NCBI RefSeq assembly: GCF_900110165.1
Contig: NZ_FOCQ01000010.1
Location: 78,073 to 142,072 of the forward strand
Direction of reading: 5' to 3'
Source: Lihuaxuella thermophila
GTDB lineage: Bacteria; Bacillota; Bacilli; Thermoactinomycetales; Thermoactinomycetaceae
DNA: 64,000 nt
Below the pieces are notes generated by a model. The model was not told where the DNA came from. It made no database searches and saw only the letters and a program-made list of their open reading frames with translations. Both the position numbers and the translations under genes were made by a program. Positions within the stretch are counted from its first letter, which is position 1. Every line of letters starts with the position of its first letter. Positions 24,671 through 35,542 of the stretch are shown here, piece after piece.

Positions 24671-25249
24671 ATGTCAGACAAAAGATCATTGCGCCAGCGT
24701 TTGCTTCAGGTGAGAAACCAATTGGCCCCCGGCTATATGAGCGAATGTTCCGAACAAATCTGCCGGACTCTGGTCCAGCTCCCGATATTTCAAGAGGCGG
24801 AGTCCATCCTGTTTTACATGCCCTTCAGAAATGAAGTTGATGTAAAACCGGCCATGAATGCTGCCTGGAAGCAGGGCAAAGAGGTGATTTTGCCCAAGGC
24901 GTATCCGGAAGACCGGTCGATGAGATGTTTTCGGGTGAAGGATTTGGCCGAGCTGAAGACCGGCGCCTACGGGATCGCCGAACCGCCGGAAGATCGGGAG
25001 AGAGAGGTGAAGCCGCGGCAGATTCCGCTGGTGATCGTGCCCGGTGTCGCGTTTGACCGGGAGGGATACCGCCTGGGATACGGGGGAGGATACTATGACC
25101 GTTTTTTCGCTGCCCAGTCCCTGAACAGCAAACGGGTCGGTGTGGCATTTCCCGAACAAATCGTGGAGACGGTATTTCCGGAGGAGCATGATCAGCGCAT
25201 GGATGTGATCATAACTTCTCACGAACTCTTCACCCTCTCTTCACGATGA
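24671..25249 (+). CDS. 5-formyltetrahydrofolate cyclo-ligase
   Basis: Converts 5-formyl-THF to 5,10-methenyl-THF with ATP, recycling the inactive folate form in the cytosol. The 192 residues are the usual size. Motifs: RNQLAP with basic residues at the N-terminus (ATP binding), FYMPFRNEVD, and the hallmark YRLGYGGGYYDRF near 137-149 (phosphate loop). The ATG has AAGGA about nine bases upstream. It diverges from the ABC-F gene. A 158-base gap with a promoter separates it from rex. Confidence 0.93.
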   Translation: MSDKRSLRQRLLQVRNQLAPGYMSECSEQICRTLVQLPIFQEAESILFYMPFRNEVDVKPAMNAAWKQGKEVILPKAYPEDRSMRCFRVKDLAELKTGAYGIAEPPEDREREVKPRQIPLVIVPGVAFDREGYRLGYGGGYYDRFFAAQSLNSKRVGVAFPEQIVETVFPEEHDQRMDVIITSHELFTLSSR

Positions 25250-25314
25250 TATAGTACAATGATATTGGGAAAAATTGAACGTACTGAAGTCAAGGCAAGA
25301 ATAAAGGAAATGAC

Positions 25315-25343
25315 TTGATGATATGGTATATTGAACTTATAAT
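25315..25343 (+). promoter_or_regulatory. SigA-type promoter of rex
   Basis: TTGATG (25315-25320), 17-base spacer, TATAAT (25338-25343), 64 bases before the rex start codon. Confidence 0.65.
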
Positions 25344-25407
25344 TCGGTTTTGTTCAGAATCTCACATATAAAAAATTTAAGAAGCAAGATGTAATTGGAG
25401 GTGCAAA

Positions 25408-26097
25408 ATGCCTGACCATAAAATTCCACAAGTGACCGCCAAGCGGTTGCCCCTGTACTACCGCTATTTGGAAAAATTGCATGCGATCGGCAAGCAGCGG
25501 GTTTCTTCCGCCGATCTCAGTGACGCGCTGCAAATTGACCCTGCCACGATCCGGCGGGACTTCTCTTACCTGGGTGAGTTGGGCAAAAAGGGGTACGGAT
25601 ACAATGTCACCTATCTGCTCCAATTTTTGCGCGACTTTTTAAAGCAGGATGAGGTGACCAATGTGGTCCTGGTCGGGGTGGGCAATTTGGGCACTGCCTT
25701 GTTGCGCTACAACTTTTACCGGAGCCACAATACGAAGATCGTTGCCGGTTTTGATCAGGATCCCGCTAAGATCGGGACGGACGTTGACGGAATTCCGGTT
25801 TATTCGTTGGATCGCCTTCAAGAAGTGATTCAGCTCCATCACGTGGAAGTGGCCATCCTGACCGTTCCGGTTAATGCTGCCCAATCGACGGCCGATTTTT
25901 TGGTGAAAGCGGGAATTCGCGGAATTTTAAACTTCACGCCCGCCCGTCTGATCGCCCCGGCCCACGTCCGGATTCACAATATTGACCTGACAATCGAACT
26001 GCAGACATTGATCTACTTTTTGAAAAACTTTCCGGACGGGGAGGAGGAAATGGGTGAACACCCTCTTCATCTGTCCGGCACGAACGATGAATCGTAA
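25408..26097 (+). CDS. rex: Redox-sensing transcriptional repressor Rex
   Basis: Rex senses the NADH/NAD+ ratio and represses fermentation and respiration genes when NADH is low. The 229 residues contain an N-terminal winged helix ([36 protein letters not shown]) and a Rossmann domain with [14 protein letters not shown] near 90 (NAD-binding GxGxxG). The domain-swapped C-terminal helix end is extended by about 20 residues. GGAGG lies before the ATG. In Bacillus rex (ydiH) sits in the same place, next to the tat genes. Confidence 0.95.
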   Translation: MPDHKIPQVTAKRLPLYYRYLEKLHAIGKQRVSSADLSDALQIDPATIRRDFSYLGELGKKGYGYNVTYLLQFLRDFLKQDEVTNVVLVGVGNLGTALLRYNFYRSHNTKIVAGFDQDPAKIGTDVDGIPVYSLDRLQEVIQLHHVEVAILTVPVNAAQSTADFLVKAGIRGILNFTPARLIAPAHVRIHNIDLTIELQTLIYFLKNFPDGEEEMGEHPLHLSGTNDES

Positions 26098-26141
26098 ACA
26101 AAATTGATGCCCTTTTCCGGCGTTCCAAGGAGCAATCGTTT

Positions 26142-26873
26142 ATGAGTGACGAGAAGATGCAACCGTTGACAGACCATTTGGAAGAACTTCGCCGCCGCAT
26201 TATCTGGATTCTTTTATCTTTCGTCGTATCGTTGGTCGTCAGCTTTGTTTATTCGGTGGATATTTTCAATTTGATCCGCGACAACGCTTTTCAACACTTG
26301 CCGATCAACACGCTCAATCCGGGCGATCCTTTGAAAATTTTCATGCAGATCTCGTTTATTCTCTCCTTTATCTTTACTTCACCCATCATCCTGTACCATC
26401 TCTGGCAATTTGTCCGGCCCGGGCTGAAGCGGGAAGAGCAGAAAGCGGCACTGATGTACATTCCGGCGGCGATCGGGTTGTTTCTGGCCGGACTTGCCTT
26501 TGGCTATTTTGTCATCTTTCGTTATATGATCACGTTTATGACCCATTTAAACCGGCAGATGGGAATCCAGGAGATGTACGGGGTGTACGAAGCGTTCACC
26601 TTTTTGTTCAATATTACGTTCCCGGTGGCTCTGTTTTTCGAATTGCCGGTGATCGTGCTGTTTCTGACGCGGATTCGACTGCTCACTCCCCAGTTGTTGA
26701 AGAAGGCGAGGCGTCTGGCCTATCTGGTGATCGTCATCATCGGGGCGGTCATTACACCGCCAGATGTGATTTCCAATATTCTGGTGGCCATCCCGCTGAT
26801 CTTGCTTTACGAGATCAGCATCGGGATCTCAGCCTGGTTATACCGCCGGTTGGAACAGGAAGATTCCGAGTAA
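26142..26873 (+). CDS. tatC: Twin-arginine translocase subunit TatC
   Basis: The membrane receptor of the Tat pathway, which exports folded proteins with twin-arginine signals. The 243 residues begin with the conserved DHLEELRRRI at about 9-18 and contain six hydrophobic helices, plus the loop FVRPGLKREE and FELPVIVLFL. AAGGAG lies nine bases before the ATG. Unlike Bacillus, where tatA precedes tatC, no TatA-type gene is found here or elsewhere in the window. It follows rex by 44 bases and may share its transcript. Confidence 0.95.
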   Translation: MSDEKMQPLTDHLEELRRRIIWILLSFVVSLVVSFVYSVDIFNLIRDNAFQHLPINTLNPGDPLKIFMQISFILSFIFTSPIILYHLWQFVRPGLKREEQKAALMYIPAAIGLFLAGLAFGYFVIFRYMITFMTHLNRQMGIQEMYGVYEAFTFLFNITFPVALFFELPVIVLFLTRIRLLTPQLLKKARRLAYLVIVIIGAVITPPDVISNILVAIPLILLYEISIGISAWLYRRLEQEDSE

Positions 26874-26958
26874 GTCCGGTTGTTCAGGCCGGGAACCGTT
26901 TCCGCTTTCCCCTGAAACATCCCCCGGCCCGTCTTGATCAAACCGGGCTCATCTGTGC

Positions 26959-27195
26959 TCACAGCCATTTCGCTATTTTTGTAAGGGGAATCCAGCCGAT
27001 CATGTTGATCCGCTTTTCTTTCCCTTTTTCTTTGACATAGGAGAAAAATTGGGAGAGAAACGCTTCCCACATGGCTCCCAATCTTACTTTCTCCGATTCG
27101 TTCTTTTCCACTTGATTCAAGCTTTCGTTTACCGCAGCTGTTAAATGAAAAAATGCTTGCTTTAAATGTTGTTCAATGGATGCTTGGGATTCCAT
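26959..27195 (-). CDS. Small hypothetical protein (78 aa) of the P-type ATPase cluster
   Basis: Not recognised. A 78-residue helical protein (two or three helices, Glu/Lys-rich, no signal, no cysteine). A strong GGAGG lies nine bases before the ATG. It is the last of three minus-strand genes starting with the giant P-type ATPase, 19 bases after the preceding small gene, so it is probably in that operon. Function unknown. Confidence 0.65.
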   Translation of the reverse strand: MESQASIEQHLKQAFFHLTAAVNESLNQVEKNESEKVRLGAMWEAFLSQFFSYVKEKGKEKRINMIGWIPLTKIAKWL

Positions 27196-27214
27196 GCCAG
27201 AATTCCTCCGTGCT

Positions 27215-27463
27215 TTAGTCGGTATAGGTATAAGATTTTCTTTGCCAATTTTTCTGCATTCGTTCGTATTGGGCTTCGAACCAGATATCCTCCAGTTCGT
27301 GTCTGGCTTTAACAGTCATGATTTGCGCTTGTTTGAGCCATTTTTTTGCCCAGTCCGCCCCCTGTTCCATCAAGGGGCGGGCCGTTTTTTTCACGATGGG
27401 CAAAAGGGCGGGAAGGGCCACCGCCAGGGCAACCCCGATGAACCATTTTTCTGCTTGTTTCAT
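27215..27463 (-). CDS. Small membrane-anchored protein of the P-type ATPase cluster
   Basis: An 82-residue protein with one N-terminal hydrophobic segment (FIGVALAVALPALLPIV) followed by a charged helix (KWLKQAQIMTVKARHELEDIWFEAQ). This resembles the DUF5132-type small proteins that accompany large P-type ATPases with HMA_2 domains in other bacteria, but the family assignment is tentative. A GGAGTG ribosome site precedes the ATG, and the gene starts 18 bases after the ATPase stop, so the two are very likely co-transcribed. Confidence 0.7.
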   Translation of the reverse strand: MKQAEKWFIGVALAVALPALLPIVKKTARPLMEQGADWAKKWLKQAQIMTVKARHELEDIWFEAQYERMQKNWQRKSYTYTD

Positions 27464-27481
27464 GAATGATCCACTCCTTTT

Positions 27482-30400
27482 TTAAGCGGCTTCCGGCAGA
27501 TTCATCGGCTGGATTGTTGAAGTGATTTCTTTCTTTTTGGTCATAAGACGGTGAATCGGTCTGGAGATCATGCTGACCGTTCCGGAGACCAGCAATATTT
27601 TCAACCAGTGGTTGGCTCCCAAGGGAACGGTATGGAAGAAGGTATTGACACCAGGGAGATAGATCGTGCTTAGCAGCGCTAATGCCGATACGCCTAAAGC
27701 TCCCACGAGGAACCGGTCTTTCATCCAGTCTCTCGCGCTTTCCGCAGAACCTTCTTGTCTCCAGGAGAATGTTTGAATCAACTGGCCGCTGACCAAGGTG
27801 GCAAAAGCGACGGTTTGCGCCATGGCCAAACTGCCTCCGGCCGCCAGGATTGCGGTGAACAGGCCCAGCGATCCGAGTCCGAGCAAACATCCCCGGATGA
27901 CAACTTTGGAGTACAGTTCCCGGTCCGCGAGCTGAATGCGGTCTGTTTGTGTGGTTTTGTTGCCGGGATTGACAGCGAGGATCATGGCCGGTAAGGCATC
28001 GGTGAGCAGGTTCATCAATAAGATCTGGATCGGGATGAGCGGAAGCGGCATCCCGGCGGCCACCGAAATCCCTGTGACGATAATCTCGGCCAAGTTTCCC
28101 GTCAGCAGACACCCCAGCGCTTTGCGGATATTGGAGATGATCGTTCGGCCCTCTTTCACCCCCTGAACGATGGAGCCAAAGTGATCCTGCTCCAGAACCA
28201 TATCGGCGGTTTCTTTTGTGACTTCCGTCCCGGTTTGTCCCATGGCGATTCCGATGTCGGCTTGTTTAATCGCGGGGGTATCATTGACGCCGTCACCGGT
28301 CATGGCAACTTTGTGGCCCAGCTCCTGATAGGCCCGCACGATGCGAAGTTTGTGCTCGGGAGTGACCCGCGCAAAGACGGAAATTTGTTCAATTCGCGCT
28401 TTCAATTCCTCATCCGAAAGCTGGTCCAATTCCTGGCCTGTCAACAATTCAGGCTGATGGTCGATCCCGATTTCCCTGGCGATCGCATAGGCAGTGAGCG
28501 GATGATCACCTGTAATCATGACCGGTTTGACCCCGAGCTGTTTTGCTTCACGGATGCTCTCTCCGATCCCCGCTTTTGGCGGGTCCATCATGCCAACCAT
28601 TCCTACATAGACGGAGTCGTTTTCAATCCCGTCCCCGTTTCCGTCCCAATGGATGGGCCGATAGGCGAAGGCGAGTACGCGCAGGGCTTGTTTGGCGTAC
28701 TCTTCATTCTGCTTTAAAATTTGCCGTTTGTGTTCTGCTGTGATCGGTACCACTTTTCCCTCTGACTGGACAAACCGGCAATTCTCCAGCACGGATTCGA
28801 CGGAGCCTTTCGTGAGGACATAGCAGTTTTGCTCCTCATGCATGGATTCCGGTTTCCGGCAGACGACGCTCATTTTACCCGTCGAGGAGTCAAACGGAAC
28901 CTCATGCATACGGTTCCACTGCTCCGTCTCGTCAGAAGATATGCCTGCTTTATGCGCAAAAGTGAGTAAGGCTCCTTCCGTTGGATCACCGATGACGGAC
29001 CATTCCCCTTCTTGATGCAAAAGCTTGGAATTATTGCAGAGAAGAGCGATTTTCGCCAGCTGTTTCAAGTCTTCTTCATGGCCCGGGGAAACCGGGTGCT
29101 CGCTGACCAGCGTTCCTTCCGGATTATACCCTTCGCCCGTTACAGCCCACTGATGACCGAGAGTGGCTGCGGAACGCACGGTCATTTCATTTTTTGTCAA
29201 AGTCCCGGTCTTATCCGTACAGATGACCGTGGCTCTTCCCAGTGTTTCCAATGCAGACAGCCTGCGAATGAGCACGCTTTTCTTTGCCATCCGGAAAATA
29301 CCGGCGCTGAGAGCGATCGTAACCGTTACGGGCAACCCTTCCGGTACGGCCGAAGCGGCAAGCGCAATGGATGTCGGGATCATTTGCATGAAGGAGTTTC
29401 CCCGCAAGAGACCGATGACGAAGATGGACAGGGTGATGGCGAGGGCTGCTTTGATAAAGGTTTTGGATATGCGGGCCACATCTTGTTGCAGGGGAGTCTG
29501 TTCTTTCTGCTTATCCCGGATCATCTCCATCAAATGTCCCATCTCTGTCCGCATGCCGGTGGACACTACGACTCCGACCGCCCGTCCCCTGCAGACATTT
29601 GTTCCTTTGTACACCATGTTGGCTCTTTCCGCCAGGGAAGAGTGGGCCGGAACGCTGTCAGTCGTCTTAGCCACAGACACAGACTCGCCGGTCAGCATTG
29701 ATTTATCCACTTCGAAGTTCCAGCACTCCAGGAGACGGATATCTGCGGGCACGCGGTCTCCGGATTCCAGGCGGACCAGATCACCGGGAACCAGCTCTTT
29801 TCCGCTGATGACTTGTTCTTCGCCATTACGGATGACCTTGCATAGAGGCGCTTGATATTGGTTTAGAGCCTCTACCACTTTTTCCGCTTTTCGCTCCTGA
29901 ATGGTGCCGATCGCCGCGTTTAGCATGAGCACCACGGTCATGGCCAGCCCGTGAAAAATATCACCGGAAACAAAGGCCAAAAGGGTGGTCCCCAGTAACA
30001 GCAGCGTTGTGAACTCTTTAAACTGTCCCAGATAAGCTTTCCACCATGGTTCACTCTCTGGTTGGCTCAACTGGTTGTAGCCAAACTGGTGTTGCAAAGC
30101 TTGTACTTGCTGATCTGTCAGGCCGGTCTGTTCATCCAGACAAAAATGGGCAGCCACTTCACGGGGAGGCAGTGTATACCACAGAGGTGCTTCTGCCTCC
30201 AGGCAGGTGGCGGCCGCAATTTCCGCCATGGCCTGATTCGATGGAGCAGGGTCCTCCATCGGCCGCTGGCCGTCCCGGATTCGCGATAAGAAGACCAGGG
30301 AAAGGGCGTCTGCCATCAGATTGATCATCATGGCGCTGACGCGGAATGGAAGAGCCAGGACGGTTCCCGCCACGTTGAAAAGTTTCGTTGCCTGGAACTG

Positions 30401-32164
30401 CCGGTCCACCTGCTCCCCGATTTTGTCGGAGATCTGCAACAACCGGGGCAACTCTTTCCATTGCTGTGCGGTAATATGCGGGAGCAAACCGGTAAGTGAA
30501 GTGGAAATGCTCCCCTCTTGCCGTATCAACAATAAAAACTCTTCCCCTTCTTCCCGCAACCGGGCCAGTTGTTTTTGTTGTTCCATGGGATTCAGGGCCA
30601 GCCATTCCGTTTGAATGCCGCAGCTTTCCAGCTCCTGTGTCTCCAAGCGCAGGCTGTTGTTGAGAACGGCGATGGTTCTCCCGGCTTGTTCCAAATTCTT
30701 TCTGAGGCTGAGGAAAGCGGATGTAGGCGGATGGTTTTCTTTGAAGATCACGCCTAAACATTGGCTTTCTGTTCCTGATTTTCTGACCAGACAATAGGCC
30801 TCGGTCCGGTTTTTTTCCATCCGTTTCAGTTTGAGCAGGAAGGGGTCGACGTTCAGCCCGTGCTTTTGCAGATAGGCCAGCTTGCCGAAGTAATACGGGA
30901 CTTGATGAATGTCTCCCCGGACCCCGTCCTCATCTTCCTCCACGTGAAACGCGGTCCGCATGGTCCGGTGCGTTTGTCTGGCTTTGGCGAGTATGTTTTC
31001 CCGCCAGGGATGATGGGTTTTCGCCAATAATGAAGCAGCCAGGTTCCATACACGCTCTTCTTCCGCCTCCTCGTTGACGAGCAGCTGCAAGCCGGGAGTG
31101 GAAGGATGGAAAAGTTGAGAAGTGTCTTCAACCAGTATCGTCCGTGTCCGGGCCAATTGAGAGAGGGTTCCGTTTTCAGGCACCCATCCACCCTCGCGGA
31201 CAATGTTTGTCTCTGCCTGTTTCCAGGCGGCGATCGCCGGAGTGAGAACCAGGCGTGGATTGGCTGCGAGCAATACCGCCAGGCCCCGCAACGGATCCCG
31301 GGTAACCGCCCAGGTAAGCCCGGCGATCGGAAACGCCCACTTGCCGATTTTTTCGCTGTATTGACGGATGTCCGGAGATAGATATTGTTCTTCCATTTTG
31401 GCAAGCGTCGGCTCATCGTTCTCTAACTGACTTCGTTTCCAGTGGATATATTGCAGGATGCTGAGCCCTGCCAAAACGAGTAAATTTTCCCTCATCAACC
31501 CCAAACCGATCGCGGCTGTTCCCAGGATCAGGTCAGCGTTCCACTTCCGGTGCTCGCTCAACTGATCGATGCCCCGCCGCAAAAAAGGATATCCGGTCAC
31601 GACAGATAAAACGCCGGATGCAGCAAAAAGCAGGGGACTGCTCGCTACGGCAGACTTTCCGAACAGGATCTGCTTGGCGCCGAGCAAAGTGAGACCGCCT
31701 AACGTGAGCGTAAGCCCCCAGGGAATTCTGGAAGATGACTCCTGGCCCTGAGGGGGTTTCCATACTTGATGAAAGTGCTCGGGAATCTGAAACTCCGGCG
31801 GTGCGGGCTGTTCCGGAGATTCAAGAACCGGCTCCGCTTTGCCCGCGGCCACTTCCTCATAAACGGGCGAAATCGGTTGGCAAGGATGGGTTCTTTCATC
31901 ACGCTCTGTTTCTTTATAATGGATAAACCATTCCTCAATCTGTTGAATAAATGTGCATATCAGACTCAGGTCCACTTGACCCGGATCATATTGAACTGCA
32001 ACGCGTCCTGTGAGCGTACAGGGCTTTACCTCTTGCACTCCCGGCAGCTGAAGCAACCGGGCGGTCAAATGTTCAGCCAGGCGGTGATTCTCCTCAAGCC
32101 CGTGTACTTCCGTTCGCAGCCTTCCGGGGCAGACGCGAATGAAGCGTTCTTTATATTGCCTCAA
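27482..32164 (-). CDS. CtpI-like giant P-type cation ATPase with an inactive N-terminal half
   Basis: About 1560 residues, nearly twice a normal P-type ATPase. Residues 1-75 form an HMA_2-like domain without CxxC. Residues about 150-660 look like a second, degenerate P-ATPase: a membrane segment near 160-200 and an EDTSQLF segment near 346 where DKTGT would be. Residues about 680-1560 are a complete P2-type pump: TGES near 825, PEGLP near 940 in M4 (calcium-pump-like), DKTGTLT near 983, TGDGVND near 1290 and six C-terminal helices. M. tuberculosis CtpI has the same double layout. Ion unknown. The start is taken at TTG 32164 (AAGGTGA upstream); a GTG at 32173 is the alternative. Confidence 0.88.
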   Translation of the reverse strand: MRQYKERFIRVCPGRLRTEVHGLEENHRLAEHLTARLLQLPGVQEVKPCTLTGRVAVQYDPGQVDLSLICTFIQQIEEWFIHYKETERDERTHPCQPISPVYEEVAAGKAEPVLESPEQPAPPEFQIPEHFHQVWKPPQGQESSSRIPWGLTLTLGGLTLLGAKQILFGKSAVASSPLLFAASGVLSVVTGYPFLRRGIDQLSEHRKWNADLILGTAAIGLGLMRENLLVLAGLSILQYIHWKRSQLENDEPTLAKMEEQYLSPDIRQYSEKIGKWAFPIAGLTWAVTRDPLRGLAVLLAANPRLVLTPAIAAWKQAETNIVREGGWVPENGTLSQLARTRTILVEDTSQLFHPSTPGLQLLVNEEAEEERVWNLAASLLAKTHHPWRENILAKARQTHRTMRTAFHVEEDEDGVRGDIHQVPYYFGKLAYLQKHGLNVDPFLLKLKRMEKNRTEAYCLVRKSGTESQCLGVIFKENHPPTSAFLSLRKNLEQAGRTIAVLNNSLRLETQELESCGIQTEWLALNPMEQQKQLARLREEGEEFLLLIRQEGSISTSLTGLLPHITAQQWKELPRLLQISDKIGEQVDRQFQATKLFNVAGTVLALPFRVSAMMINLMADALSLVFLSRIRDGQRPMEDPAPSNQAMAEIAAATCLEAEAPLWYTLPPREVAAHFCLDEQTGLTDQQVQALQHQFGYNQLSQPESEPWWKAYLGQFKEFTTLLLLGTTLLAFVSGDIFHGLAMTVVLMLNAAIGTIQERKAEKVVEALNQYQAPLCKVIRNGEEQVISGKELVPGDLVRLESGDRVPADIRLLECWNFEVDKSMLTGESVSVAKTTDSVPAHSSLAERANMVYKGTNVCRGRAVGVVVSTGMRTEMGHLMEMIRDKQKEQTPLQQDVARISKTFIKAALAITLSIFVIGLLRGNSFMQMIPTSIALAASAVPEGLPVTVTIALSAGIFRMAKKSVLIRRLSALETLGRATVICTDKTGTLTKNEMTVRSAATLGHQWAVTGEGYNPEGTLVSEHPVSPGHEEDLKQLAKIALLCNNSKLLHQEGEWSVIGDPTEGALLTFAHKAGISSDETEQWNRMHEVPFDSSTGKMSVVCRKPESMHEEQNCYVLTKGSVESVLENCRFVQSEGKVVPITAEHKRQILKQNEEYAKQALRVLAFAYRPIHWDGNGDGIENDSVYVGMVGMMDPPKAGIGESIREAKQLGVKPVMITGDHPLTAYAIAREIGIDHQPELLTGQELDQLSDEELKARIEQISVFARVTPEHKLRIVRAYQELGHKVAMTGDGVNDTPAIKQADIGIAMGQTGTEVTKETADMVLEQDHFGSIVQGVKEGRTIISNIRKALGCLLTGNLAEIIVTGISVAAGMPLPLIPIQILLMNLLTDALPAMILAVNPGNKTTQTDRIQLADRELYSKVVIRGCLLGLGSLGLFTAILAAGGSLAMAQTVAFATLVSGQLIQTFSWRQEGSAESARDWMKDRFLVGALGVSALALLSTIYLPGVNTFFHTVPLGANHWLKILLVSGTVSMISRPIHRLMTKKKEITSTIQPMNLPEAA

Positions 32165-32317
32165 TCCGATCACCTTTTTGTATTAGGGTACAAAGGCTAG
32201 TTTGTAAGGGTTTTATTAAAAATATGTAAACGAAAATGAGCTTTTCCGTACATAAATCACCCGGTTTGGGACAGACTCGGAAATAGCGTTTGGTAACTGA
32301 ATTGGAGGGCAACAGAG

Positions 32318-32733
32318 ATGAAATTAAAGAAGATCTTGCCGACACGGTCCCCGCTTGGATGGCTGATTGCAGCTGGCGTTGTGGCGATCGCCACTTCCCC
32401 CGAAGCCAGAAAAACAATTCGCCGGCTGGCGGTCAAGGGAACGGCTGCGGTATTAGGGCTGACAGATGAAATACGGAATAAGGTCGGCGACCTGAAGATG
32501 CCGGGCCAGCAGGAAAAACATGAATTTGATTTCGGCAGCTTTGCAAGCACAGAGGTGAAACATCCTGAACAAAAACATCCGAACGCTGTAAACGGAGAAC
32601 CAACAGAGACGGAAAAGCCCGCAATCAAACACAAATCGACTTTTCACCGGACGGCCGGCTGGAGATCGAACAAAACAGGCCGGATGAACCATTTCAAAAG
32701 GAAGAATCAAACTGGAAAGAAGACCAAAGTTAA
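32318..32733 (+). pseudogene. Accessory gene of the ATPase cluster with an apparent frameshift
   Basis: The ATG has GGAGGG upstream and encodes KLKKILPTRSPLGWLIAAGVVAIATSPEARKTIRRLAVKGTAAVLGL, one membrane segment and a basic helix. After KPAIK the frame turns into low-quality protein that runs into the next gene. If two bases are removed around 32627-32634 (the CAC repeat), the frame continues as IDFSPDGRLEIEQNRPDEPF and KEESNWKEDQS and stops at 32731-32733, two bases before the ribosome site of the next gene. So the intact protein would be about 137 residues. Either a real mutation or a sequencing error; function unknown. Confidence 0.7.
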
Positions 32734-32747
32734 GGGGGAGTTTCGTG

Positions 32748-33119
32748 ATGAAAGAAATGATCCGAGGGGGCTCTTTCTGGGCGGGTGTTCTCACAGGGGC
32801 CGTTACCCAACTATCAGACACGGTTGCTTTTCTCAAGGGGAAGTTGAATAAAAAGGAGTATGCGGTACAAACAACGGAAAATGTATCGAGTGCCCTGGGA
32901 GTGATGGCTGGGATTGAATACGGAGCCCTGCTGGGGTCATCCGTGCTGCCCGGCGTGGGTACCGCGGTTGGATCAGTGATCGGGGGGTTAGTCGGAGACC
33001 GGTTCGGCCGGTATGTGGGGAAGCAAACCGGACATCTGGTGTGTAATCAACAAATCATTAAAGTAAAGGCCGAGAAGGTTTCTGTCACCAACCATATGGA
33101 ATGCTGTGAGGGGCGCTGA
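32748..33119 (+). CDS. Glycine-zipper small membrane protein of the ATPase cluster
   Basis: A 123-residue protein with a glycine-rich hydrophobic hairpin, GIEYGALLGSSVLPGVGTAVG and SVIGGLVGDRFGRYVGKQ, typical of glycine-zipper membrane proteins. The N-terminal part contains a short helix with WAGVLTGAVTQLSD. Two cysteines lie at the end (ECCEGR). GGGGGAG precedes the ATG at 32748 (a GTG at 32745 is too close). It is divergent from the giant P-type ATPase and probably works with it in the membrane; this is inferred from neighbourhood. A terminator follows. Confidence 0.72.
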   Translation: MKEMIRGGSFWAGVLTGAVTQLSDTVAFLKGKLNKKEYAVQTTENVSSALGVMAGIEYGALLGSSVLPGVGTAVGSVIGGLVGDRFGRYVGKQTGHLVCNQQIIKVKAEKVSVTNHMECCEGR

Positions 33120-33147
33120 AAAAAGTCCGGCCCCCAGCCATGAAAAG

Positions 33148-33178
33148 CGTTTTCCGTCCGGTGAAAACGTTTTTTTTA
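33148..33178 (+). terminator. Terminator after the glycine-zipper gene
   Basis: CGTTTTC pairs with GAAAACG around an 8-base loop, then eight T. Confidence 0.8.
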
Positions 33179-33218
33179 TTTGGCTTCAAGTTGCCTTTAA
33201 TTTTTTTTGCCCATAGTC

Positions 33219-33247
33219 TTGCAAATTGAGTCAGAGATGAATATCAT
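33219..33247 (+). promoter_or_regulatory. groESL promoter
   Basis: TTGCAA (33219-33224) and TATCAT (33242-33247) with a 17-base spacer, directly before CIRCE. Confidence 0.65.
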
Positions 33248-33258
33248 AATAATTGGTG

Positions 33259-33285
33259 TTAGCACTCGATGACACTGAGTGCTAA
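33259..33285. promoter_or_regulatory. CIRCE operator (HrcA binding site)
   Basis: Perfect TTAGCACTC-N9-GAGTGCTAA. HrcA binding here represses groESL until heat shock (established for Bacilli). Confidence 0.98.
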
Positions 33286-33322
33286 TAATGAAATTATCCA
33301 CCTCATGAAGGAGGGTATTCCC

Positions 33323-33607
33323 ATGATCAAACCGTTAGGTGATCGTGTTGTTTTGGAAGCAGTTGAAAAAGAAGAAAAAACAGCAAGCGGGATCGTTCTT
33401 CCGGAAACGGCAAAAGAAAAGCCGCAAGAAGGACGCATCGTAGCTGTTGGTTCCGGTCGTTTGGATGAAAAAGGCAACCGGGTTCCTCTGGAAGTAAAAG
33501 TAGGGGATCGGGTCATTTTCTCCAAATATGCCGGTACCGAAGTGAAATACGACGAAAAAGAATACCTCATTCTCCGTGAAAGCGACATTCTCGCTGTCGT
33601 TGAATAA
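33323..33607 (+). CDS. groES: Co-chaperonin GroES
   Basis: The 94-residue lid of the GroEL-GroES folding chamber. It shows [12 protein letters not shown] at the start, the mobile loop [19 protein letters not shown] near 16-34 and [14 protein letters not shown]. The ATG at 33323 is chosen because GGAGG lies nine bases upstream; upstream in-frame codons fall inside the CIRCE region. CIRCE and a SigA-type promoter lie immediately upstream, so heat-shock control by HrcA is expected. groEL follows by 68 bases. Confidence 0.98.
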   Translation: MIKPLGDRVVLEAVEKEEKTASGIVLPETAKEKPQEGRIVAVGSGRLDEKGNRVPLEVKVGDRVIFSKYAGTEVKYDEKEYLILRESDILAVVE

Positions 33608-33644
33608 TTGAAAACGGATCGTTCAGATGGGGACTTAAATATTA

Positions 33645-35307
<1,663 letters not shown>

Positions 35308-35330
35308 TTCCGGCCAAGAGTGGGCCCGAA

Positions 35331-35367
35331 AACTCCTGTGGGATGATTCCCATGGGAGTTTTTTTAT
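35331..35367 (+). terminator. Terminator of groESL
   Basis: AACTCC and GTGGG pair with CCCAT and GGGAGTT, then seven T. Confidence 0.85.
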
Positions 35368-35542
35368 ATCCGGAATCGCGATCGTTGATCATGATGAAAT
35401 CTCCATGCCGGCCATGTGTATGGAATACCGATTCATGTAAAATAACATGTATACAGAAATAACCGGGAATCCATCTTTTGTTGTCGTTATTTACGGGACC
35501 GGTCATGCTTTTAACCGGAACCGATCTATGGGAGTGAAAACT

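Noticed and set aside
25350..25368. TTGTTCAGAATCTCACAT as a possible Rex operator upstream of rex
   Set aside because: Only about half of the TTGTGAA-N4-TTCACAA consensus is present; not better than chance in AT-rich DNA.
32745..32851. Genuine 107-base overlap of the two genes upstream of groES
   Set aside because: The overlap exists only because the first gene is frameshifted; the restored frame stops at 32733.
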